From NCBI GenBank assembly GCA_022606135.1, contig JABYQN010000002.1:2170001-2234000 (forward strand): a stretch of DNA of 64,000 nt, given 5' to 3'. Below the pieces are notes generated by a model that ran no database searches, was not told the DNA's origin, and saw nothing but the letters and a program-made list of their open reading frames with translations. The DNA is from Fomes fomentarius (lineage: Eukaryota; Basidiomycota; Agaricomycetes; Polyporales; Polyporaceae). Of the stretch, positions 24,284 to 35,409 are shown in pieces. The position numbers and the translations under genes are program-made. The first letter of the stretch is position 1, and every line of letters starts with the position of its first letter.

Positions 24284-26291
24284 ATGCTTCCCAGTCTCGA
24301 AAATACTGTATTAAGAGGACATAATAGTTCCGCCCTCTGATTCTCAATCTAGCGTTTACAATACTGAACACACTTGTATCTTTAGATTATCTCTTCATAT
24401 TGCTCCGTATTTATATCACATAGCTCTCTCACTTATCGCCTTTACCAACTGTCACACATACTCGCTAATCGCATTATGGCATCTCGATGATCCTGATCCT
24501 GACATTCCCGTGTGCCTTACGCAACTTAATGCTGCTCACCGGCTTCGGTTGCACATGGCGTCCCGCTCTTTCTCCCCCTCAACGTATGTACTCTGCATGC
24601 AGTCATTATTTGCACGTGCCTGTGAGCGGTACCTGACAAGATGAAGGAATCTAGGAAGCGCATCCTGTCGGCCGAGAACGCGTCCCTGTTGCGCGTTCTC
24701 ACCAACTTAGAGAACGCCTCCAATCTGTCCAACTTATTTAGCACACCTGGAATTCGGCTCAAGTCATTGATGTCATGTCGGACGACCAAATGGCGACCGG
24801 GACCTCGGCACAACCATGCAGCCGCCCCGCGCCCCGCGACGTGCGTTGACGAGAACAAACTATGCGCAAGGGTTCAACATGATGATATGTCACTTGATTT
24901 GCCACTTGGCACGGATGCGGTCTCCGTTCGACAGCTCGTAGGAACAACAGGCCCGGAGCCCGCGCAGTGCGTCCTCGAAGATGCAGATAGGGCCGAGGCT
25001 AGAAGGGAAGGCGCATCCGCACATTACAGATGGGCTGCGCACCGCGAACAACGCCGACCATATGAGCAAAGATACGCCATCTGTGGACATAAATAATGTC
25101 GATGGGACTGCGGGCGCCAAAAGATGCATCCAGCGTCTCGACAGTTCTCATCATGTTATGCAGGAGTTTCCCAAAGGACATCAGGCCTGAGTGATCTGAC
25201 CGAGGAGGGGAACAGCCGATTGCGGCTTCTGTGCTTCATGGTGGGTAATGAACGACGGGAAGGAAGGGATGGTCGGACATGATGCACGTACGTATAGCAG
25301 TCGTCACAAAATCCTCCTGGCAGCGTTGTAGGCCCGGGGCCACTGCTGTAATTGTCCACGTTGAGATGATTCTTGTCTCCTTGTCGTCGACCCTGGGAAC
25401 AGTATGTTCGTTGAGCTCACGCCCGGTTGCAGGGAATTTCGCTGACAACGGTTACATCACGAGGCGCAACTCAGCGGAGGAACCCATGCCAAATAGGCTG
25501 TGTCTTCTTTGTGGGGTTTACACCCTAGCTCTGCGATCCACACCTGGCCGCCCCGTGGGCCAGTCCCGGCAAGCGGAGACGGGAAGTCTAAATAATCTCC
25601 ATACATCATGAACGAGTCATTACCACGCCTCGTCGGAGTAGCTATCCGCTTCCCCTGCCATGTAGAGTGGTCATCGTGCAAGCGGCGTTCCCTCTGAGTT
25701 ACATTCAGCATGTCGGATGCCTTCAGGGCGAGACGTCGACCGCATGCTCAACAGTATGCATGTGTCGGCATTAGTGCCGAGCGTGAACGATCTCCCGATC
25801 AAGCCGGGTGAACAGCATAGTAGAAACAAAGGTTCAAGCTTAGTGGTAGGTTCACATGCAGAGCATCGACCGGCACATGAGTGTGAATAGATCGAGGATA
25901 TTGAATGGTTCTCAAACCATAATGAGCAATCAACCTCGCAATGTATACGTATATCTAACCCACCCTTGGGGACTGATGGATACGGATATGAACAATTCCC
26001 GTTCCGCGAATGCGCTGAGCCGGCATGAACCTGGGAAGAAGCAGAAGTGGGCGAGCGAGAATGAGACAATGTGGATTGCTCGACCAATGCAGGGATATTC
26101 CTTGACCAAACGAATAGGAGGACAACAAAAAGTCGCAGAGCAAACATCCCATCTCGATATGTTCCTAAGAAGTTGTTCATCAGACTTCGCCGTCAAGGGT
26201 CCAACCATCTTGTAGTTGTGACTCCGAGTGAGCTAACTGGTCAATGTTCAACATTGATCGAGAAGCGGATGTACCCTGTGCCCTTGTGCCA
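24284..26291. other. 2 kb region without a confident gene
   Basis: The first 150 nt are AT-rich and probably hold the 3' UTR of the GNAT gene. Several minus-strand frames look moderately gene-like (around 25000-25180, 25240-25450, 25460-25710), and a 169-codon ATG frame lies at 26180-25671 (-) with a hydrophobic start. None resembles a family I know, and I could not chain them into one gene with convincing splice sites. This could be an unrecognised lineage-specific gene or a decayed one. Confidence 0.4.
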
Positions 26292-28765
26292 CTACCAAAT
26301 AGAACGCACGAAGCTCCCGCTCACGCCGCCCGACTTCCGCTCGACGACAATATCCCCGATGATCATCTCCTTCCCGGCAACAGCTTTGAGCATGTCCCAC
26401 ACGGTCAACAGCCCAACAGACACCGCAGTCAAGGCCTCCATCTCGACCCCAGTCTTTCCCTCGCACGAGACTGTCGCCCGACAGACGATGCTGTACGTCG
26501 GTGCCTTGCTTGTCTGCTGCTCTAGTCCGATACCGGGCATCGTGCTTCCTGCGACATCACCTACGGCTTCTTTAGGCGCGTCGGGTGCGGACCGGACCAA
26601 GTGCACCTCGGGGTGAAGTGTCACGGCAACATGCGAAAGTTGTAGCGGGTGGCAGAGTGGAATAAGTTCCGCCGTGCGTTTGCAGCCCATGATGGCAGCG
26701 AGCTGGGCCACTGTAAGGACGTCTCCCTTCGACCGGACCTTGTCCTTCGCTATGCGGAGAGAAGGCGAAGACGAATCTACGTCTCGCTCTTCTTCTGCAG
26801 CTCTTCCGCCGGTAACTAGGTCATATGCAATCATCGGGATCACGATGCGTCCGGAGGCCGTTGCTGTTCGACTAGTGGGGTCCTTGTGCGCTACGTCCAC
26901 CATAGAGGCATGGCCTGACTCATCGATATGTGTCAGGCGGGGAGATCCAGGACCACTGACACCATTGGAGGCTGTACTGAAACATCGTACCGCCGTAAGA
27001 TGAGCGTCGTGCGCCGGAAACATGAAGTGCGATCGGAATCTCGGTAAGCGTTGTGTTGACCGGGCTTGGACAGAGCGATGCACACCTAATTCGATGGTCG
27101 AAGGATCAGGGTAGGAATATCAGAATCGAGATAAGTAGACGAACATGTCGCAGACGAAGATATACTCAACCGCCAATAAGGATCATGGGTCGATTCGTGA
27201 CAACGTCGATATCCTCCATCCCCGCATGTTTTTCCTTCTTCCCTTGGACTGCATGGCCGATGGTCGACAAGAGCACGTCATCGCTCGCGCCGACGCGGAT
27301 CTGGTCGCGGAGTGATATCTCCTTAGCGTCAAAGAGGCAGACCTGAATAATGAATAGTGTGCTCAGCCGGCGGGGCTGCCTTACTAAGAGCCGGTTTGAG
27401 TCTTACCTTGATCTGACCATCTGCTGTGAGTCGTAGTCGATTGCATGAGCCGCAGAAGTGGTCGGACATGCTGCTGATGAATCCGAAACTGCCTTGGTGA
27501 CTTGGTATTATGTAAGACCGGGCTGTGTCGTTCAGCTCATCAGCTCCTTTGCGCAGCTCGGGATAACGTGCTCGAATGCGAGCTAATAACGCCGCGGACG
27601 GGACCATCTTCGCCTTGTCCCATTTGTTACCTGTCGGAGAGGCACCGGTCAGGGCTACTCCACAATCAGAGACAACCCCCGACGTACCTGTGAAGGGCAT
27701 GAACTCAATAAACCGCACAGATAGTCTGCGGTCCCTGGTCATTTCCACAAAATCGAGGACCTCGTGATCGTTCAGACCCTTCACAATTACAACATTCAGT
27801 TTCACCGATTCCAGTTCCGGGGAATCTAGGGCTGTACTGAGCGACCGCAATACTGCATCGTGACCCATTCGGCGCGTCATGATTTCGAACTTGAATGGGT
27901 CAAGGGTATCTAGACTATAAAACGACGTTGATCATTCCGACCCGATGTCTTAGTGTGGTGCAAACCTTATGTTCAAGTGCGTGAGACCATTCTGGATGAG
28001 GGCAGGAAGCTTTCGATGCAGTGCAATGCCGTTTGAAGTTATTCCGATGGATTGCAAGCCGTACTTCCGCAACGCATTCAGGCGGCCTACCCGGGTGTTG
28101 CTCAGGGTTAAATCCGATGTCCACGGGTGGCGTAGCACATGGCCATGGGCGATTGCGAGAATTACGTACCTACAATCTCCACGATACCCTTCCTCACCGT
28201 GGGCTCCCCGCCCGTAAGTCGGATTTTCGTCACACCGCTTTTGACAAAGAGCGTGGCAATCCGGATGATTTCATCGTCCGATAGGAGGTGTTCCGGCGGG
28301 GAAAGTTGCACGCCTTCGCTCGGCATGCAGTAGAAACCTGTGGGCGGGCACGACGGAACGGGGGTCAGCTCCATTGTGCACCTCCACGAGGCGTTCTCCT
28401 TGGTAGGGTGCAGGGGAAAGAGTAGAGTGTGAAATAACGACGTACATCGGAGATTGCAACGCTCCGTCAGTGAGATGCGGAGGTAGTTATGCCGCCGGTT
28501 AAAGGTGTCCACCAGGAAGGGCGAGACCCCGCGCTCAGCCTCTATGGCAGCGATTCTATCCTGATAGACGACAACATCGGAGGGTGAGCATAATCCCCGG
28601 GGTGTGATGGTTGATAGGATGCACTTTAACGCGACTCTGAATACTGATGTTTCGAGGGGTGTGTGCCAGAACTTCGGCGTGCCTCGACACGGAGGACGTC
28701 CACAAACTGCTATTTTGGTGGTGCTTGAGAAGGACGCCGGCAGTTGAGATGGCTCGACTAAGCAT
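26292..28765 (-). CDS. MOCS1: MOCS1-type molybdenum cofactor gene: MoaA radical SAM module plus MoaC module
   Basis: First step of Moco synthesis: GTP to cyclic pyranopterin monophosphate. Exon 1 (28765-28625) encodes an Arg/Ser-rich presequence ([16 protein letters not shown]), fitting mitochondria. The [4Fe-4S] cluster motif is spread across an intron and reads CNLRCFYCMP (C-x3-C-x2-C). Further MoaA motifs are [46 protein letters not shown] and [14 protein letters not shown]. The MoaA frame ends [13 protein letters not shown] at 27166, the C-terminal Gly-Gly that is needed in human MOCS1A. The MoaC module (to 26292) has [46 protein letters not shown] and DMLKAV. An 85-nt intron at 27170-27086 would fuse the two in frame; otherwise MoaC could start at an internal ATG near 27021. 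Fungal homologues (Aspergillus cnxABC, Neurospora nit-7) encode both modules in one gene. Confidence 0.92.
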
Positions 28766-28950
28766 GATAGTGGCAGTCAAAGCTGCATACAGCGACGGAG
28801 ACAGATTTCATGGCAATTGGACATCGGCGTCCAATGCCCACTATATCGGTGATGGCGGATACTGTGAGGAGCGTCTAATTGCGCAGTAATCAATAGCCGT
28901 GAGGTGCACATGACACTCGGCTCAAGACCCGAACTCAGTACATACGCCTA

Positions 28951-30909
28951 TTAGAAACCTCTGAGCCACACTTCAGATATAGTCCATCTTTCCGCTCTAT
29001 CCTCTCCTAGTCGTGCTCTGTAGTACCGACCGTACGCGCTTGGACGAAGTGCATCCGAGCCGAACACTATCTGCACGCTGCATTCCCTCAATATAACTGG
29101 TGCGCCATCAAGGGTACTAGCTTCTTGCGCTGTGTCGTAACAGATAGGGACATGCGAGACGATGCTCTAAATACATATCAGTCAGCCACCTTCGGCATCT
29201 GTATACGGGTCTACAGCGGCTTACCCATGTGACGTTGTCAGATGACCATTCGAATGTGCAGGATTTCAGGGTCTGTTCAGTCGAGGAATCAACAAGCCAT
29301 ACGAGCTCGACAGCAGTCCATTCATGGGCACCACTGATATCTGTGAGAACGTCCAAAATAACCGTGTCTCCCTGCGTAGCATCTGGTTCCGGAGGAAATG
29401 TTGAGCGACACATCCATCAAGAAACCCGACCAAGCGACTTACGGGAGAAGCTCTGGAAGACGGTGTTAGCTTTCATGTCCACGGCATTGGATGGGGGATG
29501 CTCTAAATAATTCGCCTTTCCAGGGTCGCCGAGTTTCTCAGCATTCCGGACCTCCAAGGAAATCATATCTGCGATGTTGTTGGCCGTGTGTGAGATATCC
29601 TCGGGAAGTGTGCGGATATTGGTCTCGAGCACGCAAGCTGCGCCACGACAAGCAGCGCGGCTCCACCGCTCCGGAGCGTACGAACGGTCGAGCGTGATGT
29701 AGGGTAGCTTGGGCCGAACCTGCTGAGCATCGACAGGGTCGTCACATGAGGCACCACCGCAACGTGTCAATGACTCGAGATACTTGGCCGCCCTGAGCTG
29801 TCACAAGCAACGTGAATTACCGGGCCAGATGGAGAGACAGTTCTATATCCGCACAATGTAGTTCTTGTTTCGCTCGTCGCCTTCCGATCCCACGGTGAAG
29901 GGTTGGCCACCCCCCAGCTCGAAGCCTTGGTCAAACCAAATTTCGGGAACCCTGTTGCTGAGTATCGTGAAGAAGTTATCTGCCATCTTCATGTCCTCGG
30001 ATGTGGCGTTGATGTACCGCAGGAAGCTCAGGAAACTCTGAGCCTCAGATCGGCGGAGCATCGTGCCATGTCCGAGCCAAGCGAACGACGTGTGCACGTC
30101 AGAAAGATGAGACCGATCCTGGGCAGGTACGTGAATCTCCCGGAGGGTTGTCGACAGATGCTCGTGGGGGGGCAACAGGTGTATGGCACGAGAGGCCTGC
30201 GTCTCAGTGATACGTGCGTACAGGCTTTGTATGATCTCTGACCGGATGAGATAGTCATCATCCTGCATTAGGATTTGGGGATTAGTATCGGCACGTCGAT
30301 GAAGGTGGCGAAATACCTGTATGAAGCAGTACGCCGTGTTTACCTGCGCACACGCTAGATAACGCGCTTGGAATAGTAGGTTAGCAGGCGCAGTGTGAAT
30401 GTGTAGTCTTGACTGGGGGCATCCTGTGTGCTTCAGATCCTGCGGAGGCGTTATTGTTGGATCAGCCAAGACGACGTACACTGGCTTTGAAAAGCAAAGA
30501 ATAATATGCACACTTCATACGTAAGCTTTCTCGGGCTATTATTCCAAACATAAACTTCCGCAATCGTCCCTTCTAGCCATGGGCCGCACAAGAGAGACGT
30601 GATGAGCAAAACATTGGGGAAGCGGGACCAATTCAGTAGAACAGCAGTAACATCGGGCTTGGCACTAGCGGCGGCGACCTTCGGAAGAATAGATACGCGT
30701 TCGTACGTGTCAAATTCGGGAACGTCGACACGGTAAGTCACTGGCAGCTTTCTAGGGACAAAGTCGATGTCCGCGAGGAGCGGGTAGTACTGTGAAGGTG
30801 GTGTTTTTGGCTCTTGCTGGTCGCCCCAGAGCCGCCGAACGATGAGCCCGAGGAGGACAGGAACGGCGATGGTTTGGACCGCTCGGAAGAATTGTTGGCG
30901 GGTGATCAT
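28951..30909 (-). CDS. Putative type II membrane glycosyltransferase
   Basis: A minus-strand multi-exon gene with start MITRQQFFRAVQT and an N-terminal hydrophobic anchor (AVPVLLGLIVRRLW), then a luminal domain. It has a nucleotide-sugar-like fold pattern: VLLNWSRFPNVLLI, then VYVWNNSPRKLTYE, then LLFQARYLACAQ with FIQDDDYLIRSE. That DDD is the probable DxD metal site of a GT-A enzyme. Later motifs are AWLGHGTMLRRSEAQSFL and MADNFFTILSNRVPEIWFDQG. The C-terminal region (to 28951) is a beta-rich, Cys-containing segment. The N-N-x-x and DDD arrangement recalls exostosin-like GT64 or GT2 enzymes, but I cannot name the donor or acceptor. The stop lies only 185 nt before the MOCS1 start on the same strand. 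It is divergent from the NIPSNAP gene. Confidence 0.75.
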
Positions 30910-31170
30910 GGTGATCACGACTGACGGGGACAACTTGAAGTTGAACCAGGCGGCAACGTCGTCTATATGGGCGTCTGTATGAGGCGTGCCACGTGGGGAA
31001 CCGGTTGCCCTGTCCGCGTCATATGGTGCCCCGCACGAGACGACGCAACACTGACCGCTTTACTCCCGTCTTCGATTCGTCCCGTCTCTGTTGGCGTCGT
31101 TACTAACTCTGCTTTTCTTCTTCAACATCGTTCCTGTCGTTTACTCACTGCTCAATTCAAGATCCACACG
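30910..31170. promoter_or_regulatory. Divergent promoter, glycosyltransferase / NIPSNAP
   Basis: Only 261 nt separate the two opposite start codons, so both core promoters must share this space. The NIPSNAP side is rich in C and T (31060-31140). Confidence 0.55.
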
Positions 31171-32445
31171 ATGCTGGCTCGTCTCAGCACGCAGACATTA
31201 AGACAAACACCTCGGTCAGCGGCGGCACTACATGCAAGGCGGATGATATCAGTCCAGGTAAGGCATGACGCTGGGGCGAACGTCAGGGAGGTGACGTTAG
31301 AGCGCGTAGTCTTTGCTGCATGGATCTCCGGAAGCCAAACAAGAGGGTGACGTCCAGGTCCAGCAGCATTCAAAGCTTGTGGCGCGGGGGAAGTATATAC
31401 ACGGTTTCGAAGGTATGGCTCGTTGGAGGTTGTATGTCGTACGTGCATTTATTTCGGATCACACATTCAGTGCACAAAGTCAAACCGGCCGCGGTTGCGG
31501 AGTACAAGAAAGCCGCGTAAGCATCCATGCTCCGCGCTGCCCTCCTAACCTGCCTCATGCGTTGAGACATAGAGAGGCATACTACGCTGCCATTAAAGAC
31601 GATCCGGAATTGCATGTGAAGCTCACTGGAAGCTGGGAAACCGTTGTTGGTGAACAGGACGTATTCGGTGCGTGCGTTTCCGTATCTTCTGTCACGGTTC
31701 GGAGAAGCTTATTCGTGCTACCCTCCAGTTCACATCTTGGAGTACGAGAATTACTCAGGCTATGACAAGACAACCCAGAAGATCAAGAACTCTGAGGTAA
31801 CCTCGGTATTGATCTGCTCATAGTTATGGTATCGTTGACGCGTCAATGCTCGTCGTTGCAGCACCTTGACACATACAACAAGTTGATACCCTATTTGACA
31901 TCGCGTACCCAGCAGCTCTGCCAGGAGTTTGCCTTCTTCCCGACAACCCCTCCCCGTACCGAAGGCGGTGTCTTCGAGTTGCGGACCTATCAGCTTCATC
32001 CCGGTACCCTGCTGCAATGGGAACACACCTGGTGAGCGCTCTCCGCGATCATATGTCGAGTAGCTAGCCGACATCGCTTTGTAGGCGGAAGGGGATTGAG
32101 GCGCGCCGGAAGTTTGTCGCTCCCGTTGGGGCTTGGTTTTCGCAAGTGGGGCGGCTTCACCAGGTTCACCACATGTGGCAGTACCCGTATGTGTTTGGAG
32201 CGGTGTTGTGTCTGTCGATCATGTCACTTAGCCTCGTTCCGTGTGTAGCGACCTGCAGACGAGGAAGGAGGTTCGCGAGAAAGCGTGGGCACTAGATGGA
32301 TGGTCAGAGACGGTCTCGAAGGTGCGTCCACAACTGTTTATGCATAAGTTGCAGAATTGATTCTCCTGCCGAGCAGACCGCGGAATACTCCGCATTGATG
32401 GACGCGATCATTCTTGAGCCCCTGTCGTACAGTCCGCTCAAATGA
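31171..32445 (+). CDS. NIPSNAP family mitochondrial protein
   Basis: The N-terminus (MLARLSTQTLRQTPRSAAALHARRMISVQ) is a typical mitochondrial targeting peptide. Several short exons follow. The first NIPSNAP domain includes ARGKYIHGFE, HKVKPAAVAEYKKAA and KLTGSWETVVGEQD. After VHILEYENYSGYDKT, the second includes GGVFELRTYQLHPGTLLQWEHTW, RRKFVAPVGAWFSQVG and LHQVHHMWQYP. The stop is at 32445 after ILEPLSYSPLK. Homologues in animals sit at the mitochondrion and act in mitophagy signalling; the fungal role is unclear. The ATG at 31171 is fixed by the presequence. An alternative start is unlikely because upstream frames close. Confidence 0.92.
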
Positions 32446-33259
32446 AGCGACGGTTGCTGTTCACGACAGACTCGATGTAAAGTACTTACTTGCCAACAAC
32501 AGGCGGCGGCTACTACATCGTCCGCTGTCCTGATTACCTTGCTTGGATGGTGCATGTGTACATGTATAAGTCCAGATTAGGCTTAGTCAGTCTTTCCCTC
32601 GCAGCCAGTCTCGCGCAGCACGCTCCTAATCGCGGGCGCCGAGCGATCATCCCGCCGGCAGCGTCCATTCCTATCAAATTTCAAGTCGGGTCAGCGTATT
32701 ACGTGTGCAATACACGATAGTTTGTGTTGGATCAATAAGCGTGTAAGAGAGTTCGAAGGACCCTGTTCTCAGGGAAATAAAACTAGAAGGTGACAAACTG
32801 GAAGTAGGAGTACTGTGGTATACATGTGCACGCGGGCGCTGGATAAGATCGATGTGTATACTGAAAAAGGATTATCATCAGTGGATCAGTAACACAAGGG
32901 GCCATTTCGGTTCGTGCCTCGTTCACGCCAAAGTCCGATAAACCACATCAAACGCTGTTTTGGCTTGGGTGCGCTGGCATGCCCTGTGTACGCCGTCACA
33001 AATGCTGGGAAAAATACGAGAGTAGCCTAGGTGGACTAGAATGAGCATCCAGACTGCGCCGTGTATGTGTTGGGAAGGAAACAAGTTGTGTTGCGGGCTG
33101 AAGGCTGTGCGTTTGTGTGGATCGGGGGTCGGATCTAATACAGAACAAAGGGCTAGTGGGGTCATGGACCCACAAGCTCAACCTGTGCGCCTACTCTTGC
33201 CTTTTCCTCTCCCCGTCACACTCACCTCTGTCGCTCCTTCCCCTCCTCCTCCCGCCCGC
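32446..33259. promoter_or_regulatory. Intergenic region, forkhead gene promoter
   Basis: About 810 nt with no recognisable gene. The last 100 nt before the forkhead ATG are C/T-rich (33180-33255), consistent with a core promoter and leader. The region is long for this window, as might be expected upstream of a regulatory gene. Confidence 0.4.
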
Positions 33260-35409
33260 ATGGCCAGCCTCAACAGCCTCCTCAATCCTGAATCCTCATA
33301 CGAGTCGTCTCTCAGGTATCTGTCCTTCCTCCCACAGTTCACTCCCCCCACTCACGCCTTCCGCCCGCTCCCTACTGTGCAGGTTACAGCAGGCCGCCCG
33401 CTCCCCAAGCAGCACAACCACCTCCCCTACGGAGAAGACCTCCGAAGGCAGCACCACTGCAGTCGAACTCAGGCCACCCCCGCGCGCTGAAGTCGTCATC
33501 CGGGCCCATGAACCGCATCCGGACTGCCCCGACACTCTCGCGTGTCTACCAGATACAGATGGCCGTCCACAACACACGCTGCCCGTGATCTTACGGTGTA
33601 CTATCCTCGGAAGCCCTCGCAAACGTTTGACAATCCGGGAGATATATGCGGCAATGGAAAGGAAATATCCTTACTATAAGACGGCGGGTCCGGCGTGGAA
33701 GGTATGTCCTCTGTAATGCTTGGATATCCTCTCCTCCCCTTGCTACGCTCGCCGAGAGTGCTGAATGCACTGCTCAGCAATCTGTGCGTCACCATCTGTC
33801 TCTCAATCGACTGTTTGAGCGGCAACCGCGCCCGCCATCCGATCCCGGGTTCGGGTCATATTGGACTGTCAACCTTGATGCTCCTCCTGGAACCAAGCGG
33901 CCAAGAAAGAGAGGCGGCAGGTCAAACAAAACTGATGGATCAGAGCTCGGAATTATACATGGTTTGGGTCCCCTCTCCCCGAATACGATCATTCCCATGC
34001 ATCTGCAACCGATGTCGTTTCCTACACTCTCTGGACCTCCGGTATCGCAACCGCCCCCCTCAGCGACCTCTTCAACGGCATCTACACTGATGTCTTCGTC
34101 TCCGAATCCTGCTTCATCGTCATCCGTACCCACATCGGTGAGACCTCCGCCTCCTCCGCATACGATGTCCCAAACATACCCCCATGACGAGCGGTCGCAT
34201 CATAATCCCCCACCGAGTTTATCTCAAGCACATTCACAACACATGTCCCAAAGCAGTTACTATAGGAACTATTCTCCACCTCCTCAGCATCCTCATCCTC
34301 ATGTTCACGCGCAATCACCGCACCCGCAAGCGCCTCCTCCGCCTCCGCATCCTCAACCACCACCTCATGGACACTCTCAGCCTCCGCCTCATCCGCACAC
34401 TCACCCCCATGCTCATTCACATCATCCGCATCCACATTCGCATCTACATCCTCATCCCCATTCACACCAACATCAGCATCAGCACCAGCAACAGCATCCA
34501 CATTCGCATCCCCATGCCCAGTCTCCACATGCCCATTCCGTACCGCCGCATTCTCAGCCACCTCCGCCTCAGCATTCGCATTCTCAAAATTTATCTCACC
34601 CTCATTCGCAATCGCACCTCCCACCGCCGCCTCCCTACTCGCATGCACCATCGCAGCAGAATTCACAACCTCCACCACCTCCACCGCCACCTTCGCATCC
34701 TCACTCTCACTCCCAACTTTCACCGCCCAATCATTCGCATCAACATCCGCATCAACATTCGCATCAGCATCCCAGTCCGAATGCGAATTCGCAGCTCCAA
34801 CCTGTGTCTACCATCGCGAAGTTGCGGCCTGTCGACAGTCGGTCATTTACCCAGACGTCGGTCATGCGCAATCGCGGATACTACGATGACGATGACGACG
34901 ATGAGATGGACTGGGAAGATGATGCTGACGTGCCTCAGTACTCCGACGATGACTATTCAAGTTCGGACGAGATGCCGTACAAGTATGACCCTCGCTCCCA
35001 CAATCGTGGACCGAATTCTTACTCCGGATCAAGCCACCGTAGCCATTCTGGTTCTCAAGGACAGTCCGGCAAGTCACTCCACGGGGCCTTTTCAACCTAC
35101 TCGGTGGATCATGCAGACTCTACCATCGAACGGCTGAAGATGGAGATGGCGGGACTTCGACGGCAGTCGCAGGATGCAGTAAATGCGTCCCTGCGATTAT
35201 CGGACCAGCTGAACGCTTCGCAGGAGGAAGCAGCCAGGGCAAAGGCTGCGCTAAAGGTAGCAGAGAACATGCTGGAGGAAGAGGCACGGCGGAGGATTCA
35301 AGCCGAGAAGAATGCGGAAGAGGAAGCACGGCGGAGGCGAGCGGCGGAGGATACTCTCAGGCAGTATCAGGCCCAAGTACAGCGAAAACCGGCGAGCTAT
35401 TCTCGGTAA
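33260..35409 (+). CDS. Forkhead transcription factor with His/Pro-rich tail
   Basis: Exons 33260-33315, 33383-33701 and 33778-35409 give 668 aa. The winged-helix domain is at about residues 80-160: helix 1 VILRCTILGSP, KRLTIREIYAAMERKYPYYK, the recognition helix WKQSVRHHLSLNRLF (split by intron 2 after WK), then the wing GFGSYWTVNL. A basic stretch (KRPRKRGGR) just after it is a likely nuclear signal. The N-terminal KPPYSY signature of animal forkheads is replaced by RPQHTLP. The rest is low complexity: Ser/Pro, then a long His/Pro/Gln tract, an acidic patch (DDDDDDEMDWEDD) and a C-terminal Glu/Ala/Arg-rich coiled coil (about residues 570-665). The composition suggests a regulator with activation and oligomerisation segments; targets are unknown. 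Confidence 0.9.
34270..34795 (+). repeat. His/Pro-rich low-complexity coding tract
   Basis: About 175 codons made mostly of CAT/CAC, CCT/CCA/CCG and CAA/CAG, giving imperfect HPHPH, HSH and PPPP runs. The codons vary, so this is amino-acid-level rather than simple nucleotide repetition. It creates a long open frame on the opposite strand that I treat as a shadow. Confidence 0.85.

Noticed and set aside
24526..24858. Minus-strand frame with short resemblance to cytochrome P450 motifs
   Set aside because: The motif-like pieces occur in the wrong order, and no heme-binding Cys motif is present.
34082..34723. 213-codon open frame on the minus strand opposite the forkhead tail
   Set aside because: It is the reverse reading of the CAT/CCT/CAG-rich His/Pro tract, giving only Glu/Val/Asp/Ala low complexity. 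The plus strand has the forkhead domain in the same frame.
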